Assembly: GCF_036549215.1 (NCBI RefSeq)
Contig: NZ_CP144371.1
Location: 719,878 to 783,877 of the forward strand
Length of the DNA stretch: 64,000 nt
Reading direction: 5' to 3'
Origin: Candidatus Blochmannia sp. SNP
Lineage (GTDB): Bacteria; Pseudomonadota; Gammaproteobacteria; Enterobacterales; Enterobacteriaceae
Shown: positions 31,396 to 41,677 of the stretch, one piece after another
Layout: each line of letters begins with the position of its first letter
How positions within the stretch are numbered: position 1 is the stretch's first letter
Translations under genes and position numbers: made by a program
The notes under the pieces: generated by a model
Told to the model about the DNA's origin: nothing
What the model saw: only the letters and a program-made list of their open reading frames with translations
The model's database searches: none

Positions 31396-32903
31396 GATAA
31401 ATTATGTTTATAAATTTTTTTTACTATGTCTTGATCAGAATGATATATGCAATTATTTCCTATAATTTGGAATTTTTCATGACCTTTTCCAGAAATCAAT
31501 ATTATATCCTCTGAACACGCTTGGGAGATGACAGCTCGTATCGCACTATAACGATTTTTAATAATTTTAATATTTTTTTTTGAATATGCTACACCTATAC
31601 CACACATAATATCATTTATGATTGATTGTGGTTCTTCAGTACGTGGATTATCATTAGTAATAATTATGCAATCAGCAAATTGCTTTGCAACATAACCCAT
31701 TAAAGCACGTTTACTTGGATCTCTATCGCCTCCGCAACCAAAAACACACCACAATTGGCCACAACAATACCGCCTAATTGAAATCAGTACTTTTTTTAAT
31801 GCATCAGGAGTATGTGCATAATCTACGATAACTGTAGGATGTCCATGGGAACGAAATACTTCCATCCTACCAACTATAGGTCGTAATTGAAATGATGTAT
31901 GTACTAATAACGACAAAGGATATCCCAATACCAATAGTGTACCTAAAGCCAATAATAAATTATTAACATTAAATTCTCCTAATAATTGACTATGAATTAT
32001 CCCACTTCCCCAACTTGAATCAAAAATAATGTCTGTGTAACGCAAATAATAATTAACTTTAATCACAGATATCCATTTACCTTTCCAAAAAAAAGGTAAA
32101 TTTCCTGTTATGGTTACTGCAACCGCTTGTGGCAAATAATATAACCATTGATACCCAATAAAATCATCAGCATTGATAACATATTTCTCTACATGTAATT
32201 CGTTAAATAATCGCCATTTAGACATTGAATATTGTTCCATGTTACCATGATAATCTAAATGATCATGACTTAAATTAGTAAATACAGCAACTTTAAAATA
32301 TAAAGCATCTACACGATATTGAGATAATCCATGTGATGATATCTCCATAGCAACAAATACGATCTTATCTTGAATAAATTGAGCTAATATCTTTTGAGTA
32401 TCAATGGCAGAACAAGTTGTATTGTCGGATAAAGAGACACTATCTAATACCCCGTTACCTAACGTACCCATCACAGCACTTTTTTCTCCTAATAATTGAA
32501 CCCAATTAGCTAATAAATGTGTAACAGTAGTTTTCCCGTTGGTACCAGTTACACCAATTAAGTTCAAAAAACGCGATGGATGATTATAAAAGATTCCTGC
32601 TATATCAGATAAATGTTGTGATAAATGATTTACATAAATTACAGGTATTTCATTTTTATTATGACTATATTTTTTATATATTGTTGTATTATTCCAAGAG
32701 TCCAACAAAACTGCTGTAGCTCCTTTTTTAATTGCACAATTAATATATAATCTTCCGTCAGTCCTACAACCTTTGACCGCCACAAACAAATTTCCTAGTA
32801 CAACATCACGACTATCCAATTGTATTCCTGTTAATATGGGGCTATCAGAATTGTTAGAAACATATGGTATAAGAAATTTATATAAATTATGTAATTTATG
32901 CAT
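31392..32903 (-). CDS. murE: UDP-MurNAc-L-Ala-D-Glu--meso-diaminopimelate ligase
   Basis: Adds meso-diaminopimelate to the stem peptide. The 503 residues compare with 495 in E. coli. The ATP loop is GTNGKTT (120-126). The DNPR motif near residues 418-421 (NDNPRTEEP) selects diaminopimelate rather than lysine. VDYAHTPDAL and FGCGGDRDPSKR precede it. dapB at 53.8 kb belongs to the pathway that makes this substrate. It starts 39 bases after ftsI. Confidence 0.97.
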   Translation of the reverse strand: MHKLHNLYKFLIPYVSNNSDSPILTGIQLDSRDVVLGNLFVAVKGCRTDGRLYINCAIKKGATAVLLDSWNNTTIYKKYSHNKNEIPVIYVNHLSQHLSDIAGIFYNHPSRFLNLIGVTGTNGKTTVTHLLANWVQLLGEKSAVMGTLGNGVLDSVSLSDNTTCSAIDTQKILAQFIQDKIVFVAMEISSHGLSQYRVDALYFKVAVFTNLSHDHLDYHGNMEQYSMSKWRLFNELHVEKYVINADDFIGYQWLYYLPQAVAVTITGNLPFFWKGKWISVIKVNYYLRYTDIIFDSSWGSGIIHSQLLGEFNVNNLLLALGTLLVLGYPLSLLVHTSFQLRPIVGRMEVFRSHGHPTVIVDYAHTPDALKKVLISIRRYCCGQLWCVFGCGGDRDPSKRALMGYVAKQFADCIIITNDNPRTEEPQSIINDIMCGIGVAYSKKNIKIIKNRYSAIRAVISQACSEDIILISGKGHEKFQIIGNNCIYHSDQDIVKKIYKHNLS

Positions 32904-32942
32904 ATAATTTTTTATTAAAAAGATTATAGTATTTCTTTCAAA

Positions 32943-34640
32943 TTACTGTAAAAAATCTGGTGCAATGTTCATTATTTTTAATGTATTACTCATAACTGTA
33001 CGAAACACTGGCGCAGATACCATACTTCCATAATAGTGGCCATTTTTGGGATCATTTATAACTACTGCTAAAGCAAATCTAGGATTACTCGCTGGAGCTA
33101 CTCCAGCAGCACATGCAATATACTTGTTAATATATTTTCCATGTGATCCTACTGTCTTAATGGTACCAGTTTTTACTGCAACCCGATATCCTTTAATCGT
33201 TTCCTGATGATTACTACCTAGTGGTAATGATATAGTTTCCATCATATCTAAAACGGCACGTACTAACGATCTTGGAAAAACTCGATGCCCTACTAATGTC
33301 AAAGGAGAATCAACTCGTATGATAGAAAGTGGTTTAGATACTCCCATTCCACCAATAGTAGCATAAACTTTAGCCAATTGTAACGGGGTAATCATTAAGC
33401 CATATCCATAAGAAAATGTGGCTCGTTCTATATCTGACCAACATTTATCGTATGGGTATATCCCGCTACTTTCTCCTATTAATCCTATATTGGTCATCTT
33501 ACCCATCCCAAAATTTAAATATGTATTTACTAAGGCCGTTGCAGGCATGGATAATGCTAATTTAGAAACGCCAACATTACTAGATTTTTGTAATATTTCT
33601 CTAATAGTTAATTTATCACGATATATTACATCCTTGATCTGATATCCATCAATCATATAAGGAGATGTATTAATAATAGTACCTGTTGTTATTATGTTGT
33701 GTTTTAATGCAGCCATAATTACAATGGGTTTTACTGTTGAACCTGGCTCAAATGCATCAGTAATAGCGCGATTACGCATAACGGATCTATTAGTAATAGA
33801 TAAATTATTTGGATTATATGATGGACTATTTGTCATAGCCAAAATTTCCCCGGTACTAATATCTATTAAAACTATGCTACCAGACTCGGCTTTATTTATA
33901 TGTATAGCATTATTTAATTCATGATATGCTAAGTGTTGCAGACGTTCATCGATACTTAAAACAATATTTTGAGAAGCTCGACCATCTTCTACAGTAGTTT
34001 CTTCAATTGTTCTACCAAATCTATCTTTTCGTATTACTTTTGTTCCAGGTTGACCAGATAACCAAGTATTAAAGCTTTTTTCTATACCTTCGATACCTTG
34101 ACTATCTATATCTGTTACTCCTATTAAATGAGCAGTTGTACGCCCGGCAGGATAATATCGTTTTGATTCTTGTTGTAAATATACCCCCGGTAATCTAAGT
34201 TGACTAATACACTGAGAAACAGAAGGATTTATTTGTCGCGCCAAATAAATAAAACGTCCTGTAGTATGATTACTAATAAGAGATGATAATTTATCCAATG
34301 ATATATCTAATATTTTAGATAACGCTGTCCAACGACGGATATCAGAAGAGATGCCACCATTCCTATTAATTTTATGAGGATCTACCCAAACAGAGTCAGC
34401 CGGTATACTAATTGCTAGTAATTGGCCCATTCTATCAGTAATAATACCTCGAGTGAATGAGATACGTTGCACACGTAATGAACGCATGTTGCCTTCATTA
34501 ATTAACTTATTAGAATAAATAATTTGTAAATAAGTTAATCTTAATAGTAAAATAATTAATATAAAAAAAATACAACTGTATAATAAGTTAAAACGTTTAC
34601 TGCTTAAAATTATTTGGAAATTATAAGGTTTAAACTTCAT
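32943..34640 (-). CDS. ftsI: Septum-specific transpeptidase FtsI (PBP3)
   Basis: Cross-links peptidoglycan at the division site together with FtsW. The 565 residues compare with 588 in E. coli. A single membrane anchor lies at about 20-40. The dimerisation domain carries RGIITDRMGQLLA. The transpeptidase has Ser301 in STVK, SSN at 353-355 and KTG at 490-492. The C-terminus stops close to ALAVVINDPK...GSMVSAPVFRTVM, shorter than the E. coli protein, whose tail is processed by Prc. ftsL lies 80 bases upstream. Confidence 0.97.
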   Translation of the reverse strand: MKFKPYNFQIILSSKRFNLLYSCIFFILIILLLRLTYLQIIYSNKLINEGNMRSLRVQRISFTRGIITDRMGQLLAISIPADSVWVDPHKINRNGGISSDIRRWTALSKILDISLDKLSSLISNHTTGRFIYLARQINPSVSQCISQLRLPGVYLQQESKRYYPAGRTTAHLIGVTDIDSQGIEGIEKSFNTWLSGQPGTKVIRKDRFGRTIEETTVEDGRASQNIVLSIDERLQHLAYHELNNAIHINKAESGSIVLIDISTGEILAMTNSPSYNPNNLSITNRSVMRNRAITDAFEPGSTVKPIVIMAALKHNIITTGTIINTSPYMIDGYQIKDVIYRDKLTIREILQKSSNVGVSKLALSMPATALVNTYLNFGMGKMTNIGLIGESSGIYPYDKCWSDIERATFSYGYGLMITPLQLAKVYATIGGMGVSKPLSIIRVDSPLTLVGHRVFPRSLVRAVLDMMETISLPLGSNHQETIKGYRVAVKTGTIKTVGSHGKYINKYIACAAGVAPASNPRFALAVVINDPKNGHYYGSMVSAPVFRTVMSNTLKIMNIAPDFLQ

Positions 34641-34720
34641 ATAACATATATTAGATCATCGTATGATGATCTATAACATTTAATAAATAATTTTTATATA
34701 TCAACATACATTTCATTAAG

Positions 34721-35035
34721 TCAGTTGAACATATTATTTTGTGTTGGATCTACATAATGCATTTGTAGTTCATTTATAGCAATACATTCAATACGACTAT
34801 GGTCAGATAATATTTTTTCTTCAAGGATCAAATTTCTCCATTCAGTATCTAAAGCATCTTTTTCCAAAAAAATTTTTTCTCGATCCATAATCATTGATCT
34901 AGTATTATAAGTTACTAAAATTACTAACATTGCCGAAGTTAACACTAACAACAATAAAAATAATTGCTGTTTACCATAAAAAAATAGATCATTATAAATA
35001 ATATTAACAAGGTTATATTGCCTTTTTTTCATCAT
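34721..35035 (-). CDS. ftsL: Cell division protein FtsL
   Basis: Small bitopic membrane protein that forms a complex with FtsQ and FtsB. It has 104 residues against 121 in E. coli. One membrane helix (LFLLLLVLTSAMLVILV) is followed by a periplasmic coiled-coil segment with LDTEWRNLILEEKILSDHSRIE, which aligns with the FtsL family LDxEWRNLILEE. The cytoplasmic tail is short. It begins 2 bases after rsmH. Identification rests on the helix, the LEEK motif and the invariant position between rsmH and ftsI. Confidence 0.93.
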   Translation of the reverse strand: MMKKRQYNLVNIIYNDLFFYGKQQLFLLLLVLTSAMLVILVTYNTRSMIMDREKIFLEKDALDTEWRNLILEEKILSDHSRIECIAINELQMHYVDPTQNNMFN

Positions 35036-35037
35036 AT

Positions 35038-36000
35038 TTAAATCATTAATTTTTCAGCATAACGTAATCTCGCGCTGCGAGCACATGTATTTCTTTCAAT
35101 TTCTTTTTTTGAGGGCATTAATTTTCCCATATCTTTTAGTTTATATTTACTTTTATATTGACTAAATATTTGGTAATCTGTTAATGGAATTTTAGGAGGT
35201 ATAGACACAACACAACTATGATCACGAATAAAGTACTTTACTAAGCGATCCTCCAAAGAATTAAAACTAATTACTACTAATCTTCCTCGTGTAGATAGCA
35301 TCCCTAACGAATCTTCTAATACCTGTGCTATTTCTTCCAATTCATTATTAATATACATCCTAATTGCTAAAAAACTTTTAGTTGCAGGATGCTTATACAC
35401 GTTGCGATATGGAACGATATCACATATTAATTTAGATAAAATAATGGAACGTACAATAGGTTTATATCGTCTTGTAGATATAATAACTTTAGCAATAATT
35501 TTAGCGAATCTTTCTTCTCCGAAAGTTTTCAACACCCAAACAATGTCTTCCAACGAAGCTTTTGATAACCACTCAGCAGCAGATTGTCCACTACTAACAT
35601 CCATACGCATATCTAAAGGACCGTCTCTCATGAATGAGAACCCTCTGTTGTCATCATTCAATTGAAGCGTGCTCACCCCTAGGTCCAACAGAATGCCATC
35701 TACCGATCCAGTAAGCCTCATATTTTCAATATGTTTATGTATTTTGGAAAATGTACTGTGTATTATTGTAAACCTACTGTCTTGCTCAGCTATTATTTTC
35801 CCAATTTTTATGGCTGATAAATCTCTATCAACTGCTAATAAACGTCCTTGTTTAGTTAATTTAGATAAAATTAACTTAGAATGCCCTCCTGAACCAAATG
35901 TTCCATCAACATATACTCCTGTTGAATTAATATTTAATGCTTGTATCGCTTCTTCCAACAATACACTTTTATGGTCATAGTTAATATGAAATATGCACAT
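35038..36000 (-). CDS. rsmH: 16S rRNA m4C1402 methyltransferase RsmH (MraW)
   Basis: SAM-dependent N4-methylation of C1402 in the ribosomal P-site. I take ATG 36000, giving 320 residues (E. coli 313); an in-frame TTG lies three codons further up. DHKSVLLEEAI, the SAM loop VDGTFGSGGHS, DGILLDLGVST, RGFSFMRDGPLDMRMD and the C-terminal ARSARLRYAEK are typical. It is the first gene of the division cluster here; mraZ, which precedes it in most bacteria, is absent. The cluster's promoter should lie in 36001-36444. Confidence 0.96.
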   Translation of the reverse strand: MCIFHINYDHKSVLLEEAIQALNINSTGVYVDGTFGSGGHSKLILSKLTKQGRLLAVDRDLSAIKIGKIIAEQDSRFTIIHSTFSKIHKHIENMRLTGSVDGILLDLGVSTLQLNDDNRGFSFMRDGPLDMRMDVSSGQSAAEWLSKASLEDIVWVLKTFGEERFAKIIAKVIISTRRYKPIVRSIILSKLICDIVPYRNVYKHPATKSFLAIRMYINNELEEIAQVLEDSLGMLSTRGRLVVISFNSLEDRLVKYFIRDHSCVVSIPPKIPLTDYQIFSQYKSKYKLKDMGKLMPSKKEIERNTCARSARLRYAEKLMI

Positions 36001-36444
36001 AATGATCAAAATATAAACACGTCACATATGTATACTTAAATTTTATAAATATAAAGCATCTGATTATGATAAAAATTATTAATTATGCAACATTCTATGC
36101 TTCATTATACTTAGTGTCTATAAAAATATTTAATAATTGTAATATATTCTGATACCTATATCTGAAGTATTAAAATACACTTATTTTTATTTTAAAAATA
36201 TGCAAAATACATCATCATTATAAGTAAAATAATACAAAAATTAGCTCTAAAATACTATAATATTACTATTATAATACCCTATTTCTGTCGTATTAGTAGT
36301 TGACAAGTAATATTCAATAGACTTAAAATAAGTTTAATGTAATAAATTATTATTTGAATCTGATATTGTTAGTTATAGTGTATATATGATTATAAAATAT
36401 TATGCATATATTTGTTTTTAACATTCATGAGACATGGATAATCT
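36001..36444. other. Divergent promoter region rsmH/leuA
   Basis: No gene is seen here. E. coli has mraZ, cra, ilvHI, leuO and the leader peptide leuL in this interval. A 7-bp hairpin (36256-36273) and a sigma-70-like site (36300-36329) are the only structures noted. An 11-codon frame at 36386-36421 (MIIKYYAYICF) has no leucine codon, so it is not a leu attenuator leader. Confidence 0.6.
36300..36329 (+). promoter_or_regulatory. Candidate sigma-70 promoter for leuABCD
   Basis: A perfect TTGACA (36300-36305) is followed after 18 bases by TAAAAT (36324-36329), five of six matches to the -10 consensus. A transcript starting near 36336 would have a leader of about 110 bases before leuA. A perfect -35 is unusual in this AT-rich sequence, which supports it. 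The -10 alone would not be convincing. Confidence 0.45.
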
Positions 36445-37998
36445 ATGAGTCAACAAGTCATTATTTTTGATACAACTTTACGAGACGGGGAACAATCTTT
36501 ACAGGCGAGTTTGAATGTAAAGGAGAAGTTACAAATTGCTTTTGCTTTAGAACGACTAGGGGTAGATATTATGGAGGTTGGATTCCCAATATCTTCTCCG
36601 GGAGATTTTGAATCAGTACGTACAATAGCTAAACAAATAAAAAATAGTTTAGTATGTGCCTTAGCTAGATGTGTTGACAAAGATATTGACATTGCAGCAG
36701 AAGCATTAAGAGTTGCCAAAAACTTTCGTATTCATATATTTTTGCCCACCTCAGCTGTGCATATTCAATCTAAATTGAATAAAAATTTTGATCAAATTAT
36801 AGAAATGACCATTCATGCAATACATTATGCAAGAAAATACACTGATGATATAGAATTTTCTTGCGAAGATGCTGGACGTACTACTATAGATAATTTGTGT
36901 CGTATTGTGGAAATTGCTATTCAATCTGGAGCAAGTACAATTAATATTCCTGATACAGTAGGTTATACAACTCCATATCACTTTGGTCAAATTATCGCTT
37001 CTCTATATAATCGTGTTCCTACCATTGACAAAGCTATTATTTCAGTACATTGCCATGATGATTTAGGCATGGCAGTAGGTAATGCCATTTCAGCCATACA
37101 AGCAGGAGCTCGGCAAATTGAAGGTACTATAAATGGTATTGGTGAACGAGCAGGAAATACTGCACTAGAAGAAGTAATTATGGCCATTAAAGTGAGAGAG
37201 GATTTATTAAATGTACACACTAATATTCATTGTCAAGAAATTTATAGGACTAGTCAAGTAATTAGTCAATTATGCAATATGCCTATTCCAGCCAATAAAG
37301 CAATAGTTGGGTCAAATGCTTTTGCTCATTCTTCAGGTATTCATCAGGATGGTATATTAAAAAATAGAAGAAATTATGAAATCATGACTCCAGAAAGTAT
37401 TGGTTTAAAAGATGTTAAATTAAATCTTACATCTCGATCTGGGAGGGCGGCGGTAAAATATCATATGCAGGCAATGGGTTATCAAGAAAGTGATTATGAC
37501 ATGGATAAGTTATATGATGTTTTCTTAGAATTGGCAGATAAGAAAGGACAAGTGTTTGATTATGATCTAGAAGCTTTAGCATTTATTAATAATCAACAAG
37601 AACAATCAGAATTTTTTAGATTAAAGTGTTTTGATGTACATTCTAGTTCTTCTGGCATTGCTACCGCTTTAGTAAAATTATATTGTGGGAAAAACATATG
37701 CGCTTATTCAGCAACTGGGAATGGACCGATAGATGCGATTTATGAGGCATTAACGTGTATTACAAAATTATCTATAAATTTAGAGAAATATCAACTTAAC
37801 GCAAAAGGGCACGGTCGTAATGCATTAGGGCAAGTAGATATTGTTGTATCGTATGAAGGTCGTAATTTTCATGGAGTTGGATTAGATACAGATGTAATAG
37901 AATCTTCAGTTAAAGCTATGATCCATGTTTTAAATAACATTTGGCGTGCAAAACAAGTAATAATTCAACGAAAATACTTACAAAAAGATAGTCATTAA
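36445..37998 (+). CDS. leuA: 2-isopropylmalate synthase
   Basis: First step of leucine synthesis: acetyl-CoA plus 2-ketoisovalerate. The 517 residues compare with 523 in E. coli. [11 protein letters not shown] at the N-terminus and the metal-binding [13 protein letters not shown] define the HMG-CoA-lyase-like barrel. [15 protein letters not shown] and [12 protein letters not shown] follow, and a C-terminal regulatory domain (about 390-517) is present, so leucine feedback is probably kept. Acetyl-CoA comes from the PDH complex encoded at 5.5-11.1 kb. leuB follows after 23 bases without a clear ribosome-binding site. Confidence 0.97.
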   Translation: MSQQVIIFDTTLRDGEQSLQASLNVKEKLQIAFALERLGVDIMEVGFPISSPGDFESVRTIAKQIKNSLVCALARCVDKDIDIAAEALRVAKNFRIHIFLPTSAVHIQSKLNKNFDQIIEMTIHAIHYARKYTDDIEFSCEDAGRTTIDNLCRIVEIAIQSGASTINIPDTVGYTTPYHFGQIIASLYNRVPTIDKAIISVHCHDDLGMAVGNAISAIQAGARQIEGTINGIGERAGNTALEEVIMAIKVREDLLNVHTNIHCQEIYRTSQVISQLCNMPIPANKAIVGSNAFAHSSGIHQDGILKNRRNYEIMTPESIGLKDVKLNLTSRSGRAAVKYHMQAMGYQESDYDMDKLYDVFLELADKKGQVFDYDLEALAFINNQQEQSEFFRLKCFDVHSSSSGIATALVKLYCGKNICAYSATGNGPIDAIYEALTCITKLSINLEKYQLNAKGHGRNALGQVDIVVSYEGRNFHGVGLDTDVIESSVKAMIHVLNNIWRAKQVIIQRKYLQKDSH

Positions 37999-38021
37999 TA
38001 ATTTTAAAATCTTAAATATTT

Positions 38022-39122
38022 ATGAATATTAATTATCGAATTGCAATATTACCAGGGGATGGTATTGGACCAGAAATTACAAAACAAGCGTATAAGGTTT
38101 TAGATGTAATAAGGAAAAAATTTCAAGTCAATATTATTACTACAGAACATAAGGTAGGAGGAGATGCAATTAATAATGAAGGCACTCCTTTGCCTAATAG
38201 CACTTTAAAACATTGTGAACAATCAGATGCAATACTGCTCGGAGCAGTGGGAGGACCGCAGTGGGCACATTTAAAAGGATCAAATGGACCAGAGCAAGGT
38301 GCCTTATTAGCTTTACGAAAGCATTTTAATTTATTTGCTAATTTAAGACCTATATATCTTTCTGCTACATTAAAGGAGTTATCTCCTTTAAATATAAAAA
38401 TAATTCCAGATGGAATCGATATTATATGTGTACGTGAATTAATTGGAGGTATTTATTTTAGCAAACCACAAGGACGTTCAGGCGAAGGTTCGCATGAATA
38501 TGCTTTTGATACTACCATTTATCATCGATTTGAAATAGAACGCATTGCTAATATTGCTTTTAAATTGGCTCAAATGAGACGTAAACATGTGTCTTCTATA
38601 GATAAAGCTAATGTACTTCATACTTCTATGTTATGGAGAGAAGTGGTATCACAGATTGCAAAAAATTATCCAGATGTTGAATTGGAACATTTATATGTCG
38701 ATAACGCTAGTATGCAATTAATCAAAAATCCATCTAGGTTTGATATTATTTTATGTTCAAATTTATTTGGCGATATCTTATCTGATGAATGTGCCATGAT
38801 AAGTGGATCGATTGGTACACTACCTTCTGCTAGTATTAATGAGTGTAACTTTGGTTTGTATGAACCTGCTGGAGGATCTGCTCCAGATATTGCAGGTAAA
38901 AATATTGCTAATCCTATTGCACATATTCTTTCTACTGCATTGTTATTTAGATATAGTTTAAAATTAAATCATATTGCAATTGCAATCGAAAAAGCAGTTT
39001 CTCAAGCGTTAACGTTGGGATATCGAACGTTTGATATAGCATCAGAATACGACAAAAGCATAAGCACTAATGCAATGGGCGATATCATAGCTTCTTTAAT
39101 TCAAAATAAAAGAGAAAAATAA
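38022..39122 (+). CDS. leuB: 3-isopropylmalate dehydrogenase
   Basis: NAD-dependent oxidative decarboxylation of 3-isopropylmalate, third leucine enzyme. The 366 residues compare with 363 in E. coli. [11 protein letters not shown] at the N-terminus, the substrate segment [29 protein letters not shown] and [25 protein letters not shown] are diagnostic for this beta-decarboxylating dehydrogenase. leuC starts one base after the stop, so the two are translated as one unit. Confidence 0.97.
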   Translation: MNINYRIAILPGDGIGPEITKQAYKVLDVIRKKFQVNIITTEHKVGGDAINNEGTPLPNSTLKHCEQSDAILLGAVGGPQWAHLKGSNGPEQGALLALRKHFNLFANLRPIYLSATLKELSPLNIKIIPDGIDIICVRELIGGIYFSKPQGRSGEGSHEYAFDTTIYHRFEIERIANIAFKLAQMRRKHVSSIDKANVLHTSMLWREVVSQIAKNYPDVELEHLYVDNASMQLIKNPSRFDIILCSNLFGDILSDECAMISGSIGTLPSASINECNFGLYEPAGGSAPDIAGKNIANPIAHILSTALLFRYSLKLNHIAIAIEKAVSQALTLGYRTFDIASEYDKSISTNAMGDIIASLIQNKREK

Positions 39123-39123
39123 T

Positions 39124-40518
39124 ATGGGAAAATCCTTATACCAAAAACTATATGATATGCATATTGTATATGAAAATAAAGATGACGTTCCAATATTATA
39201 TATTGATCGACATTTGTTACATGAAGTTACATCTCCACAAGCTTTTGAAGCACTGCGTTTAAAAAAACGTATAGTTAGACAACCCAATAAAACATTTGCT
39301 ACTATGGATCATAATGTTCCTACTACAACAAAAAATATCAATATTTCTGGAAACATGGCTAAAGCACAACTAGATAGATTGACGAAAAATTGCAAAGATT
39401 TTGGAATCAAATTATTTGATTTGGATCATCCTTATCAAGGAATAGTTCATGTATTAGCTCCAGAGCAAGGAATGACATTACCTGGTATGACTATTGTATG
39501 TGGAGATTCTCATACTGCTACTCATGGAGCTTTTGGTGCTTTAGCATTTGGAATAGGAACTTCAGAGATAGAACATGTGTTAGCAACACAAACTTTAAAA
39601 CAAATTCGATACAAATCTATGCGAGTGAACTTATTGGGTGTTATTGCTCCTCAGATTACAGCTAAAGATATAATTTTAGCAATCATTGGAAAAATTGGGC
39701 ATGGAGGAGGATCTGGTCATGTAGTAGAATTTTGTGGGTCTGTTATTGATTGTTTAACTATGGAAGAACGTATGACTCTTTGCAATATGGCCATTGAAAT
39801 GGGCGCAACTTCTGCTTTAATAGCGCCAGATAAAACTACTTATGATTATTTAAAAAATCGTGAATTCTCGCCAACCGGAAAAAACTGGGAACAAGCATTA
39901 TTATATTGGAAAACATTATATTCCGATCATGATGCCCATTTTGACAAAACATTTAATTTTGATGTATCTAATGTTAAACCGCAAATAACTTGGGGAACTA
40001 AGCCTAGTCAAGTAATCTCTATTGATCAACCGATTCCATCTTTAGAATCTTTTATAGATCCTATAGAACGTAATTCTGCTGAACGAGCTTTAGCTTATAT
40101 GAAACTCCAACCTAATACTTATTTAACGGATATTTCTATTGATAAAGTATTTATAGGATCATGTACTAACTCACGTATTGAAGATTTGCGTGCAGCAGCA
40201 CAAATCATTAAGGGACGTCGCATTTCTGATAGTACACAAGCAATAGTAGTACCTGGATCTAAATTAGTGAAAAAACAGGCGGAAGAAGAAGGATTAGATA
40301 AGATCTTTATACAAGCAGGATTTGAGTGGCGGTTACCTGGTTGCTCTATGTGTTTAGCTATGAATAATGATAAACTTAATATAGGCGAGCGTTGCGCTTC
40401 TACTAGTAACCGTAATTTTGAAGGTCGGCAAGGTCATGGGAGTCGTACTCATTTAGTAAGCCCGGCAATGGCAGCGGCCGCTGCCATTGCCGGGCATTTT
40501 GTAGATATCCGAAAATAA
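39124..40518 (+). CDS. leuC: 3-isopropylmalate dehydratase large subunit
   Basis: With LeuD forms isopropylmalate isomerase, an aconitase-family 4Fe-4S enzyme. The 464 residues compare with 466 in E. coli. The cluster cysteines are near residue 347 (IGSCTNSR) and at 407 and 410 (GCSMCLAMN). [13 protein letters not shown] and [28 protein letters not shown] follow. The last of these is encoded by a perfect 36-base GC-rich palindrome (40460-40495), which forces G/C-ending Ala codons quite unlike the rest of the gene. leuD follows after 26 bases with an AAGGAT ribosome-binding site. Confidence 0.97.
   Translation: MGKSLYQKLYDMHIVYENKDDVPILYIDRHLLHEVTSPQAFEALRLKKRIVRQPNKTFATMDHNVPTTTKNINISGNMAKAQLDRLTKNCKDFGIKLFDLDHPYQGIVHVLAPEQGMTLPGMTIVCGDSHTATHGAFGALAFGIGTSEIEHVLATQTLKQIRYKSMRVNLLGVIAPQITAKDIILAIIGKIGHGGGSGHVVEFCGSVIDCLTMEERMTLCNMAIEMGATSALIAPDKTTYDYLKNREFSPTGKNWEQALLYWKTLYSDHDAHFDKTFNFDVSNVKPQITWGTKPSQVISIDQPIPSLESFIDPIERNSAERALAYMKLQPNTYLTDISIDKVFIGSCTNSRIEDLRAAAQIIKGRRISDSTQAIVVPGSKLVKKQAEEEGLDKIFIQAGFEWRLPGCSMCLAMNNDKLNIGERCASTSNRNFEGRQGHGSRTHLVSPAMAAAAAIAGHFVDIRK
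40460..40500 (+). promoter_or_regulatory. Perfect 36-base GC-rich palindrome plus TTTT inside leuC
   Basis: The bases 40460-40495 are a perfect palindrome centred on 40477/40478. The half-arm is GCCCGGCAATGGCAGCGG, and a NotI-type GCGGCCGC sits at the centre. 28 of 36 bases are G or C in DNA that is otherwise strongly AT. It is followed by A then TTTT (40497-40500). As RNA it would fold to a 16-bp stem with a GGCC loop, the form of an intrinsic terminator, 16 bases before the leuC stop codon and 49 before the leuD start. It could lower leuD expression, protect a leuABC mRNA end, or be a protein-binding DNA site. Confidence 0.8.
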
Positions 40519-40544
40519 AACCAATAATATAAGGATGTATATAC

Positions 40545-41156
40545 ATGTCTCAGTTTATTCAGCATACCGGGATAGTTTTACCGCTTGACATTGCTGATGT
40601 CGACACTGATAACATAATCCCAAAACAATTTTTACAAACTATTACTCGTGTTAATTTTGGATTATATTTATTCTTTAATTGGCGCTTTCTTGAAAATACA
40701 CCTAAAATTTTGAATCCAAATTTTATATTAAATAAACCATGTTATAAAAATGCTAGCATTTTACTAAGTCAAAGAAATTTTGGATGTGGGTCATCTCGTG
40801 AACATGCAGTATGGGCACTGATAGATTATGGATTCAAAGTTGTCATAGCACCAAGTTTTGCAGATATCTTTCATAAAAATAGTTTTAACAACCGCTTATT
40901 ACTTATAACTTTATCAGAAGTGCAGGTAAACGATTTATTTAAAGAAATTTCAATACGAAAACAAGGTATGTCCTTGACTATAAATTTATATGAACAAATT
41001 ATTTATACATATGATAACAAAAAAAAATATTTATTTAAAATAAATGATTTTTATAGAAATTGTATGCTTAATAATATAGACGATATTAATTTAACTTTAC
41101 AATATAATGCTGCTATTAAGAAATATGAAGACAATCAGCCATCCTATTTAAAATAA
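40545..41156 (+). CDS. leuD: 3-isopropylmalate dehydratase small subunit
   Basis: Small (swivelling) subunit of isopropylmalate isomerase. The 203 residues compare with 201 in E. coli. [50 protein letters not shown] and the FKNSFNN-like [10 protein letters not shown] match the family closely. The C-terminal third is more Ile/Asn/Lys-rich and diverged. It ends the leucine operon. Confidence 0.96.
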   Translation: MSQFIQHTGIVLPLDIADVDTDNIIPKQFLQTITRVNFGLYLFFNWRFLENTPKILNPNFILNKPCYKNASILLSQRNFGCGSSREHAVWALIDYGFKVVIAPSFADIFHKNSFNNRLLLITLSEVQVNDLFKEISIRKQGMSLTINLYEQIIYTYDNKKKYLFKINDFYRNCMLNNIDDINLTLQYNAAIKKYEDNQPSYLK

Positions 41157-41677
41157 ACACCTTAACAAAATATAATATATTATAGTATTTTTTATATAAA
41201 TTAAAATGAAAATAAATATTAAAACCATCTAAAATATATAATTTTCGATTATTGTAATAATTTATTTTATATTATCTAATTAACAATCAATTTATCTGAA
41301 TATATAGGTATGATAGATCAATTATTGAAAATAAACACAATTGAAGGAATATTATTTAACCCACATAATCAAAAAATTTAAACAAAATAACTACTATAAT
41401 TTCGTGTTATTCCAATAGACACATGTTAGTATCTTTTTATATATGAGAAAAATAACACATCTCTATTAAATAAGAAACATAAAAGTAATATTGGGGTATA
41501 TAAATAAAAGTTATATTTTCAAATTTAAGAATTCTTATACACAAACACGTATTACTTGTCAAAGCTATAATAAAATATTTCAATAACATTATTTAATTAA
41601 TACGAAGTGCGTATCTAATAGTTAAATATTATATATTATTTTTAGCTCAATCAAAAATTTCGTCTTTTTGATAAAAT
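41157..41677. other. AT-rich spacer leuD/lptD
   Basis: These 521 bases hold no gene. A 14-base palindrome (41171-41184, TATAATATATTATA) followed by TTTTTT at 41188-41193 could weakly terminate the leu operon. In E. coli many genes, including araBAD, polB and djlA, separate leuD from lptD. A TATAAT at 41566-41571 has no partner -35, so the lptD promoter is unresolved. Confidence 0.55.

Noticed and set aside
36386..36421. Possible leu leader peptide (MIIKYYAYICF)
   Set aside because: Contains no leucine codon and no terminator/antiterminator pair follows.
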